From positions 1-64,000 of the forward strand of contig JAIBAY010000006.1 of the NCBI GenBank assembly GCA_019694975.1: a DNA stretch of 64,000 nucleotides, read 5' to 3'. The DNA comes from Chitinophagales bacterium (lineage in GTDB: Bacteria; Bacteroidota; Bacteroidia; Chitinophagales; UBA10324). Positions 17,745-26,336 of the stretch are shown piece by piece. The translations under genes were made by a program, and so were the position numbers. Under the pieces are notes generated by a model. That model did no database searches. It was given only the letters and a program-made list of their open reading frames with translations, and was not told the DNA's origin. The stretch's first letter is position 1, and each line of letters opens with the position of its first letter.

Positions 17745-19307
17745 TTATTGAATGACCAATTTCCCTAAGTTAATTGAACGGTTATTTACAATCAATTGGT
17801 AGAAATAAATTCCTGATGAAAGATTCCCTCTTTCAAGAAATATTTTTTGTGATTTGCCTTCCTTAGATAAAACTTTGTTTCCAAAGAGATCATACAATTC
17901 AAGTTGGAAATTTTGACTGTTACTCAATGTAATTGATGTAGATGTTGCAAAAGGATTTGGTGAAACTTCCGGTTCAAAATTTTGTGAATGCTCTTCAATA
18001 CCGACCTCTGGAGATAGTTTTACTATCCACCAATCGCTTTCACCATTGTTCAATGTTACATCGCCATCATTTGACGCAGTACGACCTACGGCAATGTAGC
18101 CGCCATCATTTGTCTGAAGAATTGAATAAGCCTCATCAGCTAAAGAACCACCTAATACCTTTTGCCATTCGATATTTCCATTTTGATTAACCTTAACAAT
18201 AACCATATCAATGTCGCCATGATTACCTGAAAAGTCTCCATCACTAGAATCTGAATGACCTGAAATGATATAGCCGCCATCATTTGTACGAGCAACAGAA
18301 TTTCCAATCTCATCAATGCCTGTTCCACCAATACTTTTTTGCCAGAGCAACACTCCTTCCTTATTTGTCTTCGCAATCCAAACGTCAATGCTTCCATGAT
18401 TTCCGGAAACATCACCATCATTGGAACTTGATTGTCCAACAATGACATAACCACTATCAATTGAATAACACATTCCAACATCACTGTCTCCGCCTGATCC
18501 TCCAATTGATTTTTGCCAACTAATATTGCCAGCAGTATCGAGGTTCACTAACCAAAAGTCATCGTACCCATGATTAGATGTAACATCGTAATCTGTGGAT
18601 GAGGATGTGCATGCAGAAATATATCCGCCACTTAAAGACTTTAAGATCGACACCGAGTAATCGATGTTTGATCCCCCGGCAGGTTTTGCCCACTCAATAT
18701 CACCGATCAAACTTATCTTAACAAACCAGCAATCCCAGTAACCATAGTTTGCTGAAACATCGCCGTCATTAGATTCGGAAATTCCGGAGACAACGAATCC
18801 GTCATCTGAAGTTTCAATAATTGAATATCCAAGTTCAGTCTCCGATCCTCCCAAACATTTTTGCCAAATCAGGTTACCATTTATATCCAAGCGCGTAACC
18901 CATATATCAGAACTACCATGATTACTTGTTACATCACCATCTATCGAAGAAGCATAACCAACAGCAGCGAAACCACTATCACTCGTTTGAATTATCTGAT
19001 GAGCCGACTCACAATTACTACCACCATATATTCTTTTCCACAGAAGGTTTCCGTTCATATCAAGTTTAATAATCCAATAGTCAATCAAGCAGCCTCCATG
19101 ATTTCCCGTCACATCTCCATCATTGGATCTTACATAACCTGCAACAACAAGTCCTCCATCAAAAGTTTGAATCACAGAATTTGCTTGATCATACCCACTA
19201 CCGCCAAAAGTTTTCTGCCATTCTATTGACGGTGCAAGTTGCGCTTGAATATTTAATGTCATTAGAAGCGTGATTGAAAAAAAGGAAGTGGCAATCAGGT
19301 TATGCAC
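17745..19307 (-). CDS. T9SS cargo with tandem propeller-like repeats
   Basis: About 520 residues from GTG 19307, which gives a compact signal peptide (HNLIATSFFSITLLMTLNIQAQ). A promoter-like TATTTTTG lies at 19336-19329, which argues against the TTG-initiated longer frame to 19346. The body has about eight repeats of roughly 55 residues. Each has an SNDGDVTGNHG motif, a DxWxxKLDxNGNxxWxK strand and a GGSxxD turn, typical of the repeat-rich surface proteins of Bacteroidota. The C-terminus is a T9SS type-A sorting domain (PNPFATSTSITL, LFGNKVLSKEG, GIYFYQL, GKLVIQ). Probably a surface beta-propeller; ligand unknown. Confidence 0.8.
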   Translation of the reverse strand: MHNLIATSFFSITLLMTLNIQAQLAPSIEWQKTFGGSGYDQANSVIQTFDGGLVVAGYVRSNDGDVTGNHGGCLIDYWIIKLDMNGNLLWKRIYGGSNCESAHQIIQTSDSGFAAVGYASSIDGDVTSNHGSSDIWVTRLDINGNLIWQKCLGGSETELGYSIIETSDDGFVVSGISESNDGDVSANYGYWDCWFVKISLIGDIEWAKPAGGSNIDYSVSILKSLSGGYISACTSSSTDYDVTSNHGYDDFWLVNLDTAGNISWQKSIGGSGGDSDVGMCYSIDSGYVIVGQSSSNDGDVSGNHGSIDVWIAKTNKEGVLLWQKSIGGTGIDEIGNSVARTNDGGYIISGHSDSSDGDFSGNHGDIDMVIVKVNQNGNIEWQKVLGGSLADEAYSILQTNDGGYIAVGRTASNDGDVTLNNGESDWWIVKLSPEVGIEEHSQNFEPEVSPNPFATSTSITLSNSQNFQLELYDLFGNKVLSKEGKSQKIFLERGNLSSGIYFYQLIVNNRSINLGKLVIQ

Positions 19308-19328
19308 GGGAGGGAATTTATTGAACAA

Positions 19329-19336
19329 CAAAAATA
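19329..19336 (-). promoter_or_regulatory. Promoter -7 element (TATTTTTG)
   Basis: Matches the Bacteroidota -7 consensus TAnnTTTG on the minus strand, 21 bp before the GTG start at 19307. It leaves a short leader with CAATAAA followed by a C-rich stretch. Confidence 0.45.
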
Positions 19337-19361
19337 ATAACAACAACTTTCTATTCCCCGT

Positions 19362-19384
19362 TGGGCGGGATTTACAATCCCGTC
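19362..19384. repeat. REP-like palindrome, uninterrupted
   Basis: Two 10-base arms around a three-base centre (GGATT-TAC-AATCC core). This is the intact version of the palindrome that is split by the 233-bp element at 26034-26266; the sequence to its right is the same in both places. A second palindrome, TTGGATTTTTAATCCAA, follows at 19395-19411. Confidence 0.8.
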
Positions 19385-19442
19385 CTCTTGAGTTTTGGAT
19401 TTTTAATCCAACAAAACTAAATCACCCGCATTTAGATGACCC
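19369..19442. repeat. 74-bp direct repeat containing the 3' end of the nrdJ gene
   Basis: By eye identical to 26263-26336. The last part (from about 19422) corresponds to the final codons and TGA stop of the class II ribonucleotide reductase gene, which ends at 26316. The copy here has no reductase gene attached: sequences diverge at once after 19442. It therefore looks like a copy of the nrdJ downstream region carried to this site. Confidence 0.75.
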
Positions 19443-19459
19443 TAATAGTCCAGATTTGT

Positions 19460-19692
19460 AATCACAAGTGTTCGAAACATCATCAAAGGCTTATCCAGTA
19501 TACATTACAGCTGTTTTAATGAAGCGTTTTCACCCATTTAAATATTCCTTTGGCATCGTGAATGTGATTTCTATCAATGAGAAACATACATGAGGATTTT
19601 GCGGAACAGGTTCAGACTCGATATTTAGACATTAAAAATGCTTTGAAACTGAAGCCAATAAGGAGTTTCTAAGGTTTCGATCACCTATGATT
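19460..19692 (-). mobile_element. MITE-like element, family 1, copy A (233 bp)
   Basis: An inverted copy of 26034-26266, the same length and about 95 percent identical by eye. It is flanked by TGT on both sides (19457-19459, 19693-19695). Outside these lie the palindrome halves AGTCCAGATT (19447-19456) and AATCGGGACT (19696-19705). The left terminal repeat AATCACAAGTGTTCGAAAC is good; the right one is eroded. No gene inside; the transposase would act in trans. Confidence 0.75.
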
Positions 19693-19715
19693 TGTAATCG
19701 GGACTGATTAAGAAA

Positions 19716-19732
19716 CGGAATTTGTAATTCCG
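19716..19732. repeat. REP-like palindrome
   Basis: CGGAATTTGTAATTCCG, perfect seven-base arms around TGT. It has the same architecture as the GGATT-N3-AATCC palindromes nearby and lies 34 bp before the transposase fragment. Confidence 0.7.
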
Positions 19733-19765
19733 CAATAAGTTGCCTTCAATCTCCAACCACCGGCC

Positions 19766-19939
19766 ATGGGATTCAACAGCAAAGCAGATATTCCTGAAGG
19801 CAATTGCTTTGCAACATCCAAGATTGTGCAGTGGATTGATTTGTTTACCAGAAAAAAATTGTTGGAGGTAGTGATTGATTCTCTCCATTACTGTAACCGG
19901 GAAGGCGTGACAATACTCAATGGCAGCTATCATAATTAA
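19766..19939 (+). pseudogene. RAYT (Y1/REP-associated transposase) N-terminal fragment
   Basis: A 57-codon frame reads IPEGNCFATSKIVQWIDLFT, then VVIDSLHYC. This matches the first part of IS200-like REP-associated tyrosine transposases (PEGxYF, vgWIDlFTR, iixSLkYC). The frame stops before the His-x-His metal motif and the catalytic tyrosine, so it is inactive. Its position beside four REP-like palindromes fits the known pairing of RAYT genes with the repeats they act on. A nearby ATG at 19766 is used only as a boundary. An intact member of the superfamily lies at 52755-53396 but with a different palindrome family. Confidence 0.65.
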
Positions 19940-20027
19940 TTGGCTTTAACAACTTAAGCGAGATCAAATCATTCAGAACCCTACGAAATCGTGACGAGGG
20001 GGCTAAACATTTAACCACCATTCTTCT

Positions 20028-20816
20028 TCATGGCCGTATCCGGAATAGGAAATAGCGGCAGCCGATTTCGCCGCCCCATTGATAACGCGGAACGAAATCG
20101 CCAAACAATCCACCACCCACCTGCAGCCACACATTGATGCGCTTCGCAGGTGCATAAGCGATGCGTCCTTCAAGATTCATGGAAGCGCCACCGTTGATGT
20201 AATCAAGGTATAACTCAGGCGCCACCACGGCCCACATTTTTCTTGTCCACGGGTAAAGCAGGATGGGTTGTATTTTGGAATAGCTGATGTCTTCGCGGTT
20301 TTCATCGCCGCTGAAAGAAATTACTTCCTGAAAAACGATAGCCATCAGCAATCCTCTTTGGTTAAGCGCCCGGGTGTACGTCACCATGGGGATGAGCATG
20401 TTTTTTCCGGTACCCAGCACGGGTGATGAAGCCGTGTTCAGGTTAAACTCCATGGAAGCCGTGGTGGCTGACCTTTTCGACTGATTGATTTTGTAACCCA
20501 GCAGTCGGAAAGAGATATCACTGAGTCCGAATGGCTGATAGTCTTTCTCCGTTGCGATTGAATTGTAAACGAAAGGAACATCAAGCCGCGTGGTAAACCG
20601 TTTTCCAATTTTTACTATAGCGCGCAGCGTGGTTTGATTGAAGTAGAAATCAGTTCCGCTATTGGTATGGTGCTGAATCTCATTAAAGAATTCAAAGCGG
20701 GTGAAAAACTGCGAGGGATCATCGCCGGCGGTTTCTGAAACGGAGTCTTTCGCAGTTTGCGCCCGCAGGCCCGCGGCCTGAATAACCAGAAGGGATATGA
20801 TCAGCAGTTTTTTCAA
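20028..20816 (-). CDS. Outer-membrane beta-barrel protein
   Basis: 262 residues from TTG 20816 (MKKLLIISLLVIQAAGLRAQ when initiated), a clean signal peptide; the frame reaches a TTG at 20867 but that part is not needed. The mature protein shows alternating hydrophobic strands with aromatic girdles and short turns (for example FTTRLDVPFVYNS, VVAPELYLDYING). It ends in a strand CRYFLFRIRP, as expected for a barrel. It resembles transporter-type barrels related to the MetA/phenol-degradation family. It is the last of four minus-strand genes after the arylsulfatase, the other barrel and the DUF2252 protein, and may form one unit with them, although 230 bp separate it from the DUF2252 stop. Confidence 0.7.
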   Translation of the reverse strand: MKKLLIISLLVIQAAGLRAQTAKDSVSETAGDDPSQFFTRFEFFNEIQHHTNSGTDFYFNQTTLRAIVKIGKRFTTRLDVPFVYNSIATEKDYQPFGLSDISFRLLGYKINQSKRSATTASMEFNLNTASSPVLGTGKNMLIPMVTYTRALNQRGLLMAIVFQEVISFSGDENREDISYSKIQPILLYPWTRKMWAVVAPELYLDYINGGASMNLEGRIAYAPAKRINVWLQVGGGLFGDFVPRYQWGGEIGCRYFLFRIRP

Positions 20817-21046
20817 GTCATCAGGTTTAATTCCTTCCGCTACCTGCACCAATTTGTGCGCCTTCAACAGTTATGAGTGAATGTGGAAAGCAGGCGGGCT
20901 CTTCATTCACTTTTCCGTCACGGCACATTTGATGTTGAATGCTGATCAAAGAACATCGGACTGCCGATGAATAAACGCAGTTTCTTTCCTTTGATTTCTG
21001 CTTTTTTTCTTTCACGCTTCGCGCAGGGCAGTTGTATTTGTCCTTT

Positions 21047-22441
21047 TTATTCTGCCTTCTCGGCAACCCTGATCCTTCCGCTCCTGGCCGCTGCAACAAG
21101 GGCAGCATGATCCTTCTCCGTTTGATCAGCATAAGCCACGGCAAAATTCACCATGGCTTCATCCAGTTCATCGCTGTTGCCGACATACCCTGCAATCATA
21201 GCCGCATCACCTGACTTGGCATGTGCCAGCGCCAGTGCCCAGGCGCAAATCTTGCCATAAGCAGGAATGTTTTCGAGAATCACTTTTCCGGGAGTGAAGT
21301 CAATGCCGCCTTTCATGTCACGCAGCTGCCGCACATAAAAATGAAATCCTTCCTGTTCGCCCCATCCGAGAAAAATATCAGGCGCTCCCTGAATGAGCCG
21401 TTGACCGGCTACCACGCGCTGCCCCTGATTGGAATAGTTTGATTTGGGAAGGAATGGCTCCAGCACGGAATGCTGCGCCTCCTTCACTTGCAGGAAAAGC
21501 GGATCATCCGTATGATTGCCGCTCATGAAAATAATCCAGCATCTGGTACCTACGCTGCCAACACCTACAATTTTCCTGGCCACATCCACTACGCGATAGT
21601 GGCGAAGCAATGACTTGCGTTCGTCAGAGATGGACTGAAAATAAGATTCAAGCAATAATCCCATGGCTTCTTCTACCGGTTTGCCTCTCTGTGTGTGGGT
21701 TTGGTGCACGATAAACGGAGCATCATCGCGCAGGCGGTATTTCTCATCTACAATATCTGTGAGCTTACCCAGCACCTGCATGTGCGTGCGTGTGCGGGCC
21801 TTATTCGTTATTCTCTTTATGGCCTTTTCCTGAACGGGCATCGCTTTGAGAATGTCCTTTTCACTAATGGTTGTGTAATGCAATTCCATGTTTCCCATGT
21901 GGGCGTATTCCTTCATCCTCTTGCGGTACGAGTTCACGGCAGCCCGCACGCCGTCTTTGCATAATTCATCATCGGCTCCCAAGAATCTTCCGGCAGCCAC
22001 GATGCTGGCCACCAGTCGTTTCAAATCCCACTCCCATGGACCGGGCAGTGTTTCATCAAAATCATTTATACCGAAAATAAGATTGCGCTCTGCCGAGGCG
22101 AACAATCCGAAGTTGGCCACGTGCATATCGCCGCATGCCTGCACGGTGATGCCGGTGGTCTTGTTACTTGCTGCGAGATCGGCAGCCATAATGGCCGCTG
22201 CGCCGCGCAGGAAAGCAAACGGTGACGTAAGCATGCGTGCATACCGGATCGGCACCAATTCCTGCAGCCGCGTCTTCGCCTGCTCTTCGAGAATGGAAAC
22301 AGGATCGGCGCGGTCGGGAGCCGGACTGTAATTGCCCTGGTTGATGCGTGGAAATTTCTCGCGCAGTTTTTTGCCGGCTGCTATCCGCTCTTCAATGGCG
22401 GGCAGTTTGCTTTGAAAATGATGCAAAAGTTCCTGACTCAT
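21047..22441 (-). CDS. DUF2252 family protein
   Basis: 464 residues from ATG 22441 (MSQELLHHFQSK); an upstream ATG at 22489 adds 16 residues. Family marks: RADPVSILEEQAKTRLQELV near the N-terminus, GDMHVANFGLF, INDFDETLPGPWEWDLKRL, and GVGSVGTRCW. The GDxHxxNFG and DFDE motifs resemble the catalytic loop and metal-binding Asp of aminoglycoside-phosphotransferase/protein-kinase-like folds, so a kinase-like activity is possible. The family has no established reaction. No signal peptide, so cytoplasmic. It lies in a row with an arylsulfatase and two beta-barrels. Confidence 0.85.
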   Translation of the reverse strand: MSQELLHHFQSKLPAIEERIAAGKKLREKFPRINQGNYSPAPDRADPVSILEEQAKTRLQELVPIRYARMLTSPFAFLRGAAAIMAADLAASNKTTGITVQACGDMHVANFGLFASAERNLIFGINDFDETLPGPWEWDLKRLVASIVAAGRFLGADDELCKDGVRAAVNSYRKRMKEYAHMGNMELHYTTISEKDILKAMPVQEKAIKRITNKARTRTHMQVLGKLTDIVDEKYRLRDDAPFIVHQTHTQRGKPVEEAMGLLLESYFQSISDERKSLLRHYRVVDVARKIVGVGSVGTRCWIIFMSGNHTDDPLFLQVKEAQHSVLEPFLPKSNYSNQGQRVVAGQRLIQGAPDIFLGWGEQEGFHFYVRQLRDMKGGIDFTPGKVILENIPAYGKICAWALALAHAKSGDAAMIAGYVGNSDELDEAMVNFAVAYADQTEKDHAALVAAARSGRIRVAEKAE

Positions 22442-22663
22442 TTCGTATTCTTTAGAAGGTGATTGAAGTAAATAAATGAAGTTTCTCATGATGAAGAGAA
22501 TTTTAGCTAAAGTAGCTCAGCCAATGAAGTGGAAGCATGACCAAAATCATGAAAGACACTTATCTTGCTCACTGCCTTTTTCTGCAGGATGGAATATGAT
22601 AAAGCAGCATCGCGCTGATGCCGCTATAGGTGCGCAGTTTGAGATGAAAGAGCGTCAAGCGCT

Positions 22664-23665
22664 TCACTCATGTTCCTTCAGCCGTTTCATTCCTTCCACC
22701 AGCTCGTGCCAACCGTAAACAAGCGTAACACGGAAGCCGTCCATCTTCAGGTCTTCATCTTCATTATCGTTTACTGTTGAGGAGTAGGAGACGCTCAGCA
22801 TCATGTTATCATTAACCTGATAACCGATCGTTCCGCCTATGCCCACATTGCTGAGCGCGTTACCTTCGAGTGTGTCCACGGTTGCCGCACCGCCCAGATA
22901 GGAAATGACATCGAGTGAACCCCACAGCCGCTCCATAAAATCACGGGTGATATGGCCTTCGAGCTGATAGGTTGGTTTCGTTTCCATTTTCTGTCCAACA
23001 AAATCATTGTTGTCACCGAAAAGCCAAATGGCAGGAAGAAACTCGATGGTTGTTCGCTTGCCGGGAATCCACGGTCCGATTTGCCAGACAACAGGCGTGC
23101 CTATGCGACCATACCAACGGTTTTGCCCGATGTTGATGGGAGTGGTATTGTCATAGGTTCCGATGGGTATGGCGAGACTGCCGATGATGTCAACGGAAAA
23201 TTTGGGTTTGTACCTCAACATATCCGGAAGGTTCATGATAGCTTTTGGACCGATCACGTTGATCCCGAATTGCAGCATCGGGTCTCCGTATCCTCTTGCT
23301 GTGTTGTTGTAGTACTGACCGTTAAGCGTAACGTCGCTGGAAATCCTTCCCATCGGAACCAATATGGAAACGATGGCCGAGCGTTTGAACACGGGAATCA
23401 TCCTCGCATAACCGGCCGAGGCCATGGTGGATGAGAAATCAGATCCCGGTATAACAAAATGCGAAGGATCCAAAGGGTTTGCGTTTCCGCCAAGTGATGA
23501 ACCAATCAGCGGAACGGCGTTTGTTCCCATCAAACTTTTCCAATAAAAGCGTGGACCATCTCCCTGCGCTTGGGTAGTGGCACTCCAACCCATGATCAAC
23601 AGCAAAGCAATAGAACCAAGATGCTTTTGACAGATGGAGCGGAGGTTTAACAAATATTTCTTCAT
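22664..23665 (-). CDS. MetA-like outer-membrane transporter (PF13557 type)
   Basis: 333 residues from ATG 23665 (MKKYLLNLRSICQKHLGSIA) with cleavage near TQAQG; the TTG at 23677 is too close to the sulfatase stop. The sequence is a typical beta-barrel of the family named after phenol-degradation MetA: VSILVPMGRISSD, YGDPMLQFGINVIG, SLAIPIGTYD, EFLPAIWLFGDN. It ends in a strand with DGFRVTLVYGW and a short charged tail. Such barrels are thought to pass small hydrophobic or aromatic compounds. The start lies 13 bp after the arylsulfatase stop, so the two are co-transcribed, pointing to uptake or release of a sulfated compound or its product. Confidence 0.8.
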   Translation of the reverse strand: MKKYLLNLRSICQKHLGSIALLLIMGWSATTQAQGDGPRFYWKSLMGTNAVPLIGSSLGGNANPLDPSHFVIPGSDFSSTMASAGYARMIPVFKRSAIVSILVPMGRISSDVTLNGQYYNNTARGYGDPMLQFGINVIGPKAIMNLPDMLRYKPKFSVDIIGSLAIPIGTYDNTTPINIGQNRWYGRIGTPVVWQIGPWIPGKRTTIEFLPAIWLFGDNNDFVGQKMETKPTYQLEGHITRDFMERLWGSLDVISYLGGAATVDTLEGNALSNVGIGGTIGYQVNDNMMLSVSYSSTVNDNEDEDLKMDGFRVTLVYGWHELVEGMKRLKEHE

Positions 23666-23678
23666 AGCGATTTTCAAT

Positions 23679-25469
23679 TTATTTCTTTGGATCAGCCATC
23701 ATTTCTTTAGGTGGCACATACTGTCGCTTGTTCACCAGTGGCGGGTATCCTTCATCTACGGGGAACCGTGCAGGCAACACATCATAAAGCCCTTCGAACG
23801 GTGAACGGTCGGGGAGAATGACATTGTTGTTCTTCACATAATCGTTCCACAGCATAATCATCTCTTTTACTTTTTCAGGATTGGAAGATGCAAGGTCTTT
23901 CCGTTCTGCAGGATCGGTGGCGAGATTGTGCAGTTCCCAGTCAGATTTGCCAAGCGGGCTGTATTCCCATCGTAATTTCCAGTCGCCTTGCCTCACTGCG
24001 CGGTTGCCGAAAAGCTCCCACGCTAAGTAATCCCGCGGTGATCGGGGTGACTGAACTTCACTTGATAGCATCTTCAGCCATGATTTACCGATAAGCGGCG
24101 GTAACTCTTTTCCATTATAGGTCTTAGGATACGATGCCCCGGCAATATCCAGAAGCGTGGGCATGATGTCAGCGACTGACATGAGTCCATTGTTTATGCT
24201 GCCCTTATCGCGTTTGACTACCGGACCACTTACAATAAGCGCATTATGTATTCCTCCTTCGCCGAGCCATCCTTTATACTGGCTGAAGGGCGTCATGGAA
24301 ACCTGTGCCCAACCCGGGCCATAGCCAACGTACGATCCCGGATCGCCCCAGGCATTGGGATTGTTGTTTGACCACTTGCTGGCGAAATAGAGATAGTCGC
24401 GTGTTCCGGGTGTGCCGGCAATCATGGCTCCAAGATCATTTCCTTCTGCACCATTGTCGCCGAAAACAATGAACACGGTATTATCGAATTCTCCGATTTC
24501 TTTTAAGTGATCAATGAGGCGACCGATATGAAAATCCATATTCTCCACCAGTCCGGCATATAGTTCCATTTTTCTACCGACCAGGGCTCTTGCAGCCGGA
24601 GCAAGCAATGAATAATCAGGCACGAACCACATGCGCTCAGCCAGGTCGGCCGAGTCTGATATGATGCCGAGTTCTTTCTCTCTTTTTAAACGCTGGTCCC
24701 GTACCACATCCCACCCGATATCATATTGCCCTACATGCCTGTCGCGCCAATCGCGCGGGAGGTGATAAGGATCGTGAGGCGCCTGATGAGAAACGTAAGC
24801 AAAGAATGGTTTTCCGTCATTATGGTTTGCATCAATGAAACCAATGAGCTTGTCAGTATAGGTTTTTGTGGCGTAGTAATGCTTCGGAAGTTTGGTGAGA
24901 TACTTTCCGTCTTCAGTAAAAAGAGAATTGGGGACAAGCGCCGTCATATTGGTCATGTCCCAATAACTTCCCATGCCATCGAGCAGAGTGAAATCGCGTT
25001 CAAAGCCGCGGGCGGCCGGAATTTTATCCGGTGATTTTCCCAAGTGCCATTTGCCCACCATGTAGGTGTGATAACCGGCGTCTTTCAATAACTGTGCAAT
25101 CGTGACAACATTGTTGTTGAGATTTCCTTCATAGCCCGGTTTTCCCTCCTGGTTGGGAGCGGTCCATTCGTCCATGTTGCCGAGACCATTGAGATGAGTA
25201 TCCACTCCTGACAGCAGCATCGAACGGGAAGGCGAACAACTTGCATGGGTATAGAAATTGGTGAACCGCACACCGTATGATGCCAGCTTATCGAGATTGG
25301 GTGTCTTGATCTCGCTGCCAAACATGCCCATATCTGAGTAGCCCATGTCATCAGCCACAATGATTACGATATTGGGTCTCTTCGCTTCCGGTTGCGAAGC
25401 TGAAGATTGACCAAGGGCAGCTTGTACAATCAATAAAAATATAGTCGCAATTAAAGGAGTCTTTTTCAT
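23679..25469 (-). CDS. Arylsulfatase (formylglycine type)
   Basis: 596 residues with a signal peptide ending near ALGQS, so periplasmic or exported. The sulfatase signature is at residues 78-82, CSPSR, where Cys78 must be converted to formylglycine by a maturase not present in this window. Metal-binding Asp40-Asp41 are in VADDMGYSDMG. Further active-site motifs are MVGKWHLG, SHQAPHDPYHLP and VFGDNGAEG. Length and motifs match the arylsulfatase A-type (S1) family of Bacteroidota. It heads a minus-strand cluster with a MetA-like barrel 13 bp downstream, then DUF2252 and a second barrel. Substrate unknown. Confidence 0.92.
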   Translation of the reverse strand: MKKTPLIATIFLLIVQAALGQSSASQPEAKRPNIVIIVADDMGYSDMGMFGSEIKTPNLDKLASYGVRFTNFYTHASCSPSRSMLLSGVDTHLNGLGNMDEWTAPNQEGKPGYEGNLNNNVVTIAQLLKDAGYHTYMVGKWHLGKSPDKIPAARGFERDFTLLDGMGSYWDMTNMTALVPNSLFTEDGKYLTKLPKHYYATKTYTDKLIGFIDANHNDGKPFFAYVSHQAPHDPYHLPRDWRDRHVGQYDIGWDVVRDQRLKREKELGIISDSADLAERMWFVPDYSLLAPAARALVGRKMELYAGLVENMDFHIGRLIDHLKEIGEFDNTVFIVFGDNGAEGNDLGAMIAGTPGTRDYLYFASKWSNNNPNAWGDPGSYVGYGPGWAQVSMTPFSQYKGWLGEGGIHNALIVSGPVVKRDKGSINNGLMSVADIMPTLLDIAGASYPKTYNGKELPPLIGKSWLKMLSSEVQSPRSPRDYLAWELFGNRAVRQGDWKLRWEYSPLGKSDWELHNLATDPAERKDLASSNPEKVKEMIMLWNDYVKNNNVILPDRSPFEGLYDVLPARFPVDEGYPPLVNKRQYVPPKEMMADPKK

Positions 25470-25852
25470 ACTAAGTGAATTTTTGAATGCAAGAGGGTAG
25501 GGGGCTTTTGTTAATCAGGAAAAGGAGATTTAACGCTCGTTCGCGATTGATCATAATTTAATTGGTCAACTTAATACCGTTTCCTAGTCGCAAATTAATT
25601 CAGAGACATGGAGTCGAAGATGATTTTTATCATTGTTCAAGCCAATCTTACTCAGATGGTCTTCACTGCCTGCGAAGCGAATTTTCAGACGGCCGGAAGG
25701 TCATCTTTTTCCATGAACGGTAGAGCAAGTCTGAAATTTCAGATTTCGCAGCGAACTTTGTATGTGCCGAAAGCAAAGACAAAATGAAAAAGTGAAACGA
25801 TGATTGAAATGGATATCAGCAAGGCGTCTCAACCTTTTTCAAACGGAAAGTA
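25470..25852. other. Gap upstream of the sulfatase operon
   Basis: 383 bp without a gene. It should carry the promoter of the minus-strand sulfatase cluster, but no clear TAnnTTTG element was identified. No repeats seen. Confidence 0.4.
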
Positions 25853-26020
25853 ATGAATGCAAAATCCGGTTTCATTGCGCTTCAGCTATTACTGTGGGCT
25901 TTGCTGCAGCTTTCATCCGGTACTCTCCATGCACAAAACACCTCATCTGAATTTTGGCCGGAAACTGACATCAGGTACCGGCTCAGCCCTGCCTTTCACC
26001 TCTCCGCATTCATCCCTGTT
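25853..26020 (+). pseudogene. Truncated outer-membrane protein gene (signal peptide plus first strands)
   Basis: ATG 25853 starts a good signal peptide (ALQLLLWALLQLSSGTLHAQ). The mature start SEFWPETDIRYRLSPAFHLS is typical of DUF2490-like beta-barrels (a WPE motif, then a first strand). The barrel is cut at the REP palindrome beginning at 26021, and the frame then runs into the 233-bp element. The rest of the gene was not found in the window. The N-terminus is well preserved, so the loss may be recent. Confidence 0.55.
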
Positions 26021-26279
26021 GGACGGGATTTACAATCACAGGTGTTCGAAACCTTTGAAACTCTTTACTGGCTTCAGTTCCAAAGCATTTTTAATGTCTA
26101 GATATCGAGTCTGAACTTGTTCCGAAAAATCCTCATGTATGTTTGTCACTGAAAGAAATCACATTCACGATGCCAAAGGAATATTTAAATAGGTGAAAAC
26201 GCTTCATTAAAACAGCTGTAATGTATACTGGATAAGCCTTTGATGATGTTTCGAACACTTGTGATTTACAATCCCGTCC
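26021..26279. repeat. REP-like palindrome split by the 233-bp element
   Basis: GGACGGGATT (26021-26030) and AATCCCGTCC (26270-26279) are perfect inverse arms, normally three bases apart as at 19362-19384. Here TAC occurs on both sides of the inserted element (26031-26033, 26267-26269). Confidence 0.85.
26034..26266 (+). mobile_element. MITE-like element, family 1, copy B (233 bp)
   Basis: The left end AATCACAGGTGTTCGAAAC and the right end are inverse repeats with one mismatch in 19. A 3-bp direct duplication TAC flanks it, in the exact centre of a REP-like palindrome. The copy at 19460-19692 is in the opposite orientation. No coding capacity. The element separates the truncated outer-membrane gene from the end of nrdJ. 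Confidence 0.8.
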
Positions 26280-26336
26280 TCTTGAGTTTTGGATTTTTAA
26301 TCCAACAAAACTAAATCACCCGCATTTAGATGACCC
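26263..26336. repeat. 74-bp direct repeat overlapping the nrdJ 3' end
   Basis: Same sequence as 19369-19442. It includes the palindrome half, TTGGATTTTTAATCCAA (26289-26305) and the last codons of the reductase. This is the probable source copy, because here the sequence is part of an intact gene. Confidence 0.75.

Noticed and set aside
19685..19933. 82-codon minus-strand frame
   Set aside because: The plus strand of this region encodes a recognisable RAYT fragment; the minus frame is its shadow.
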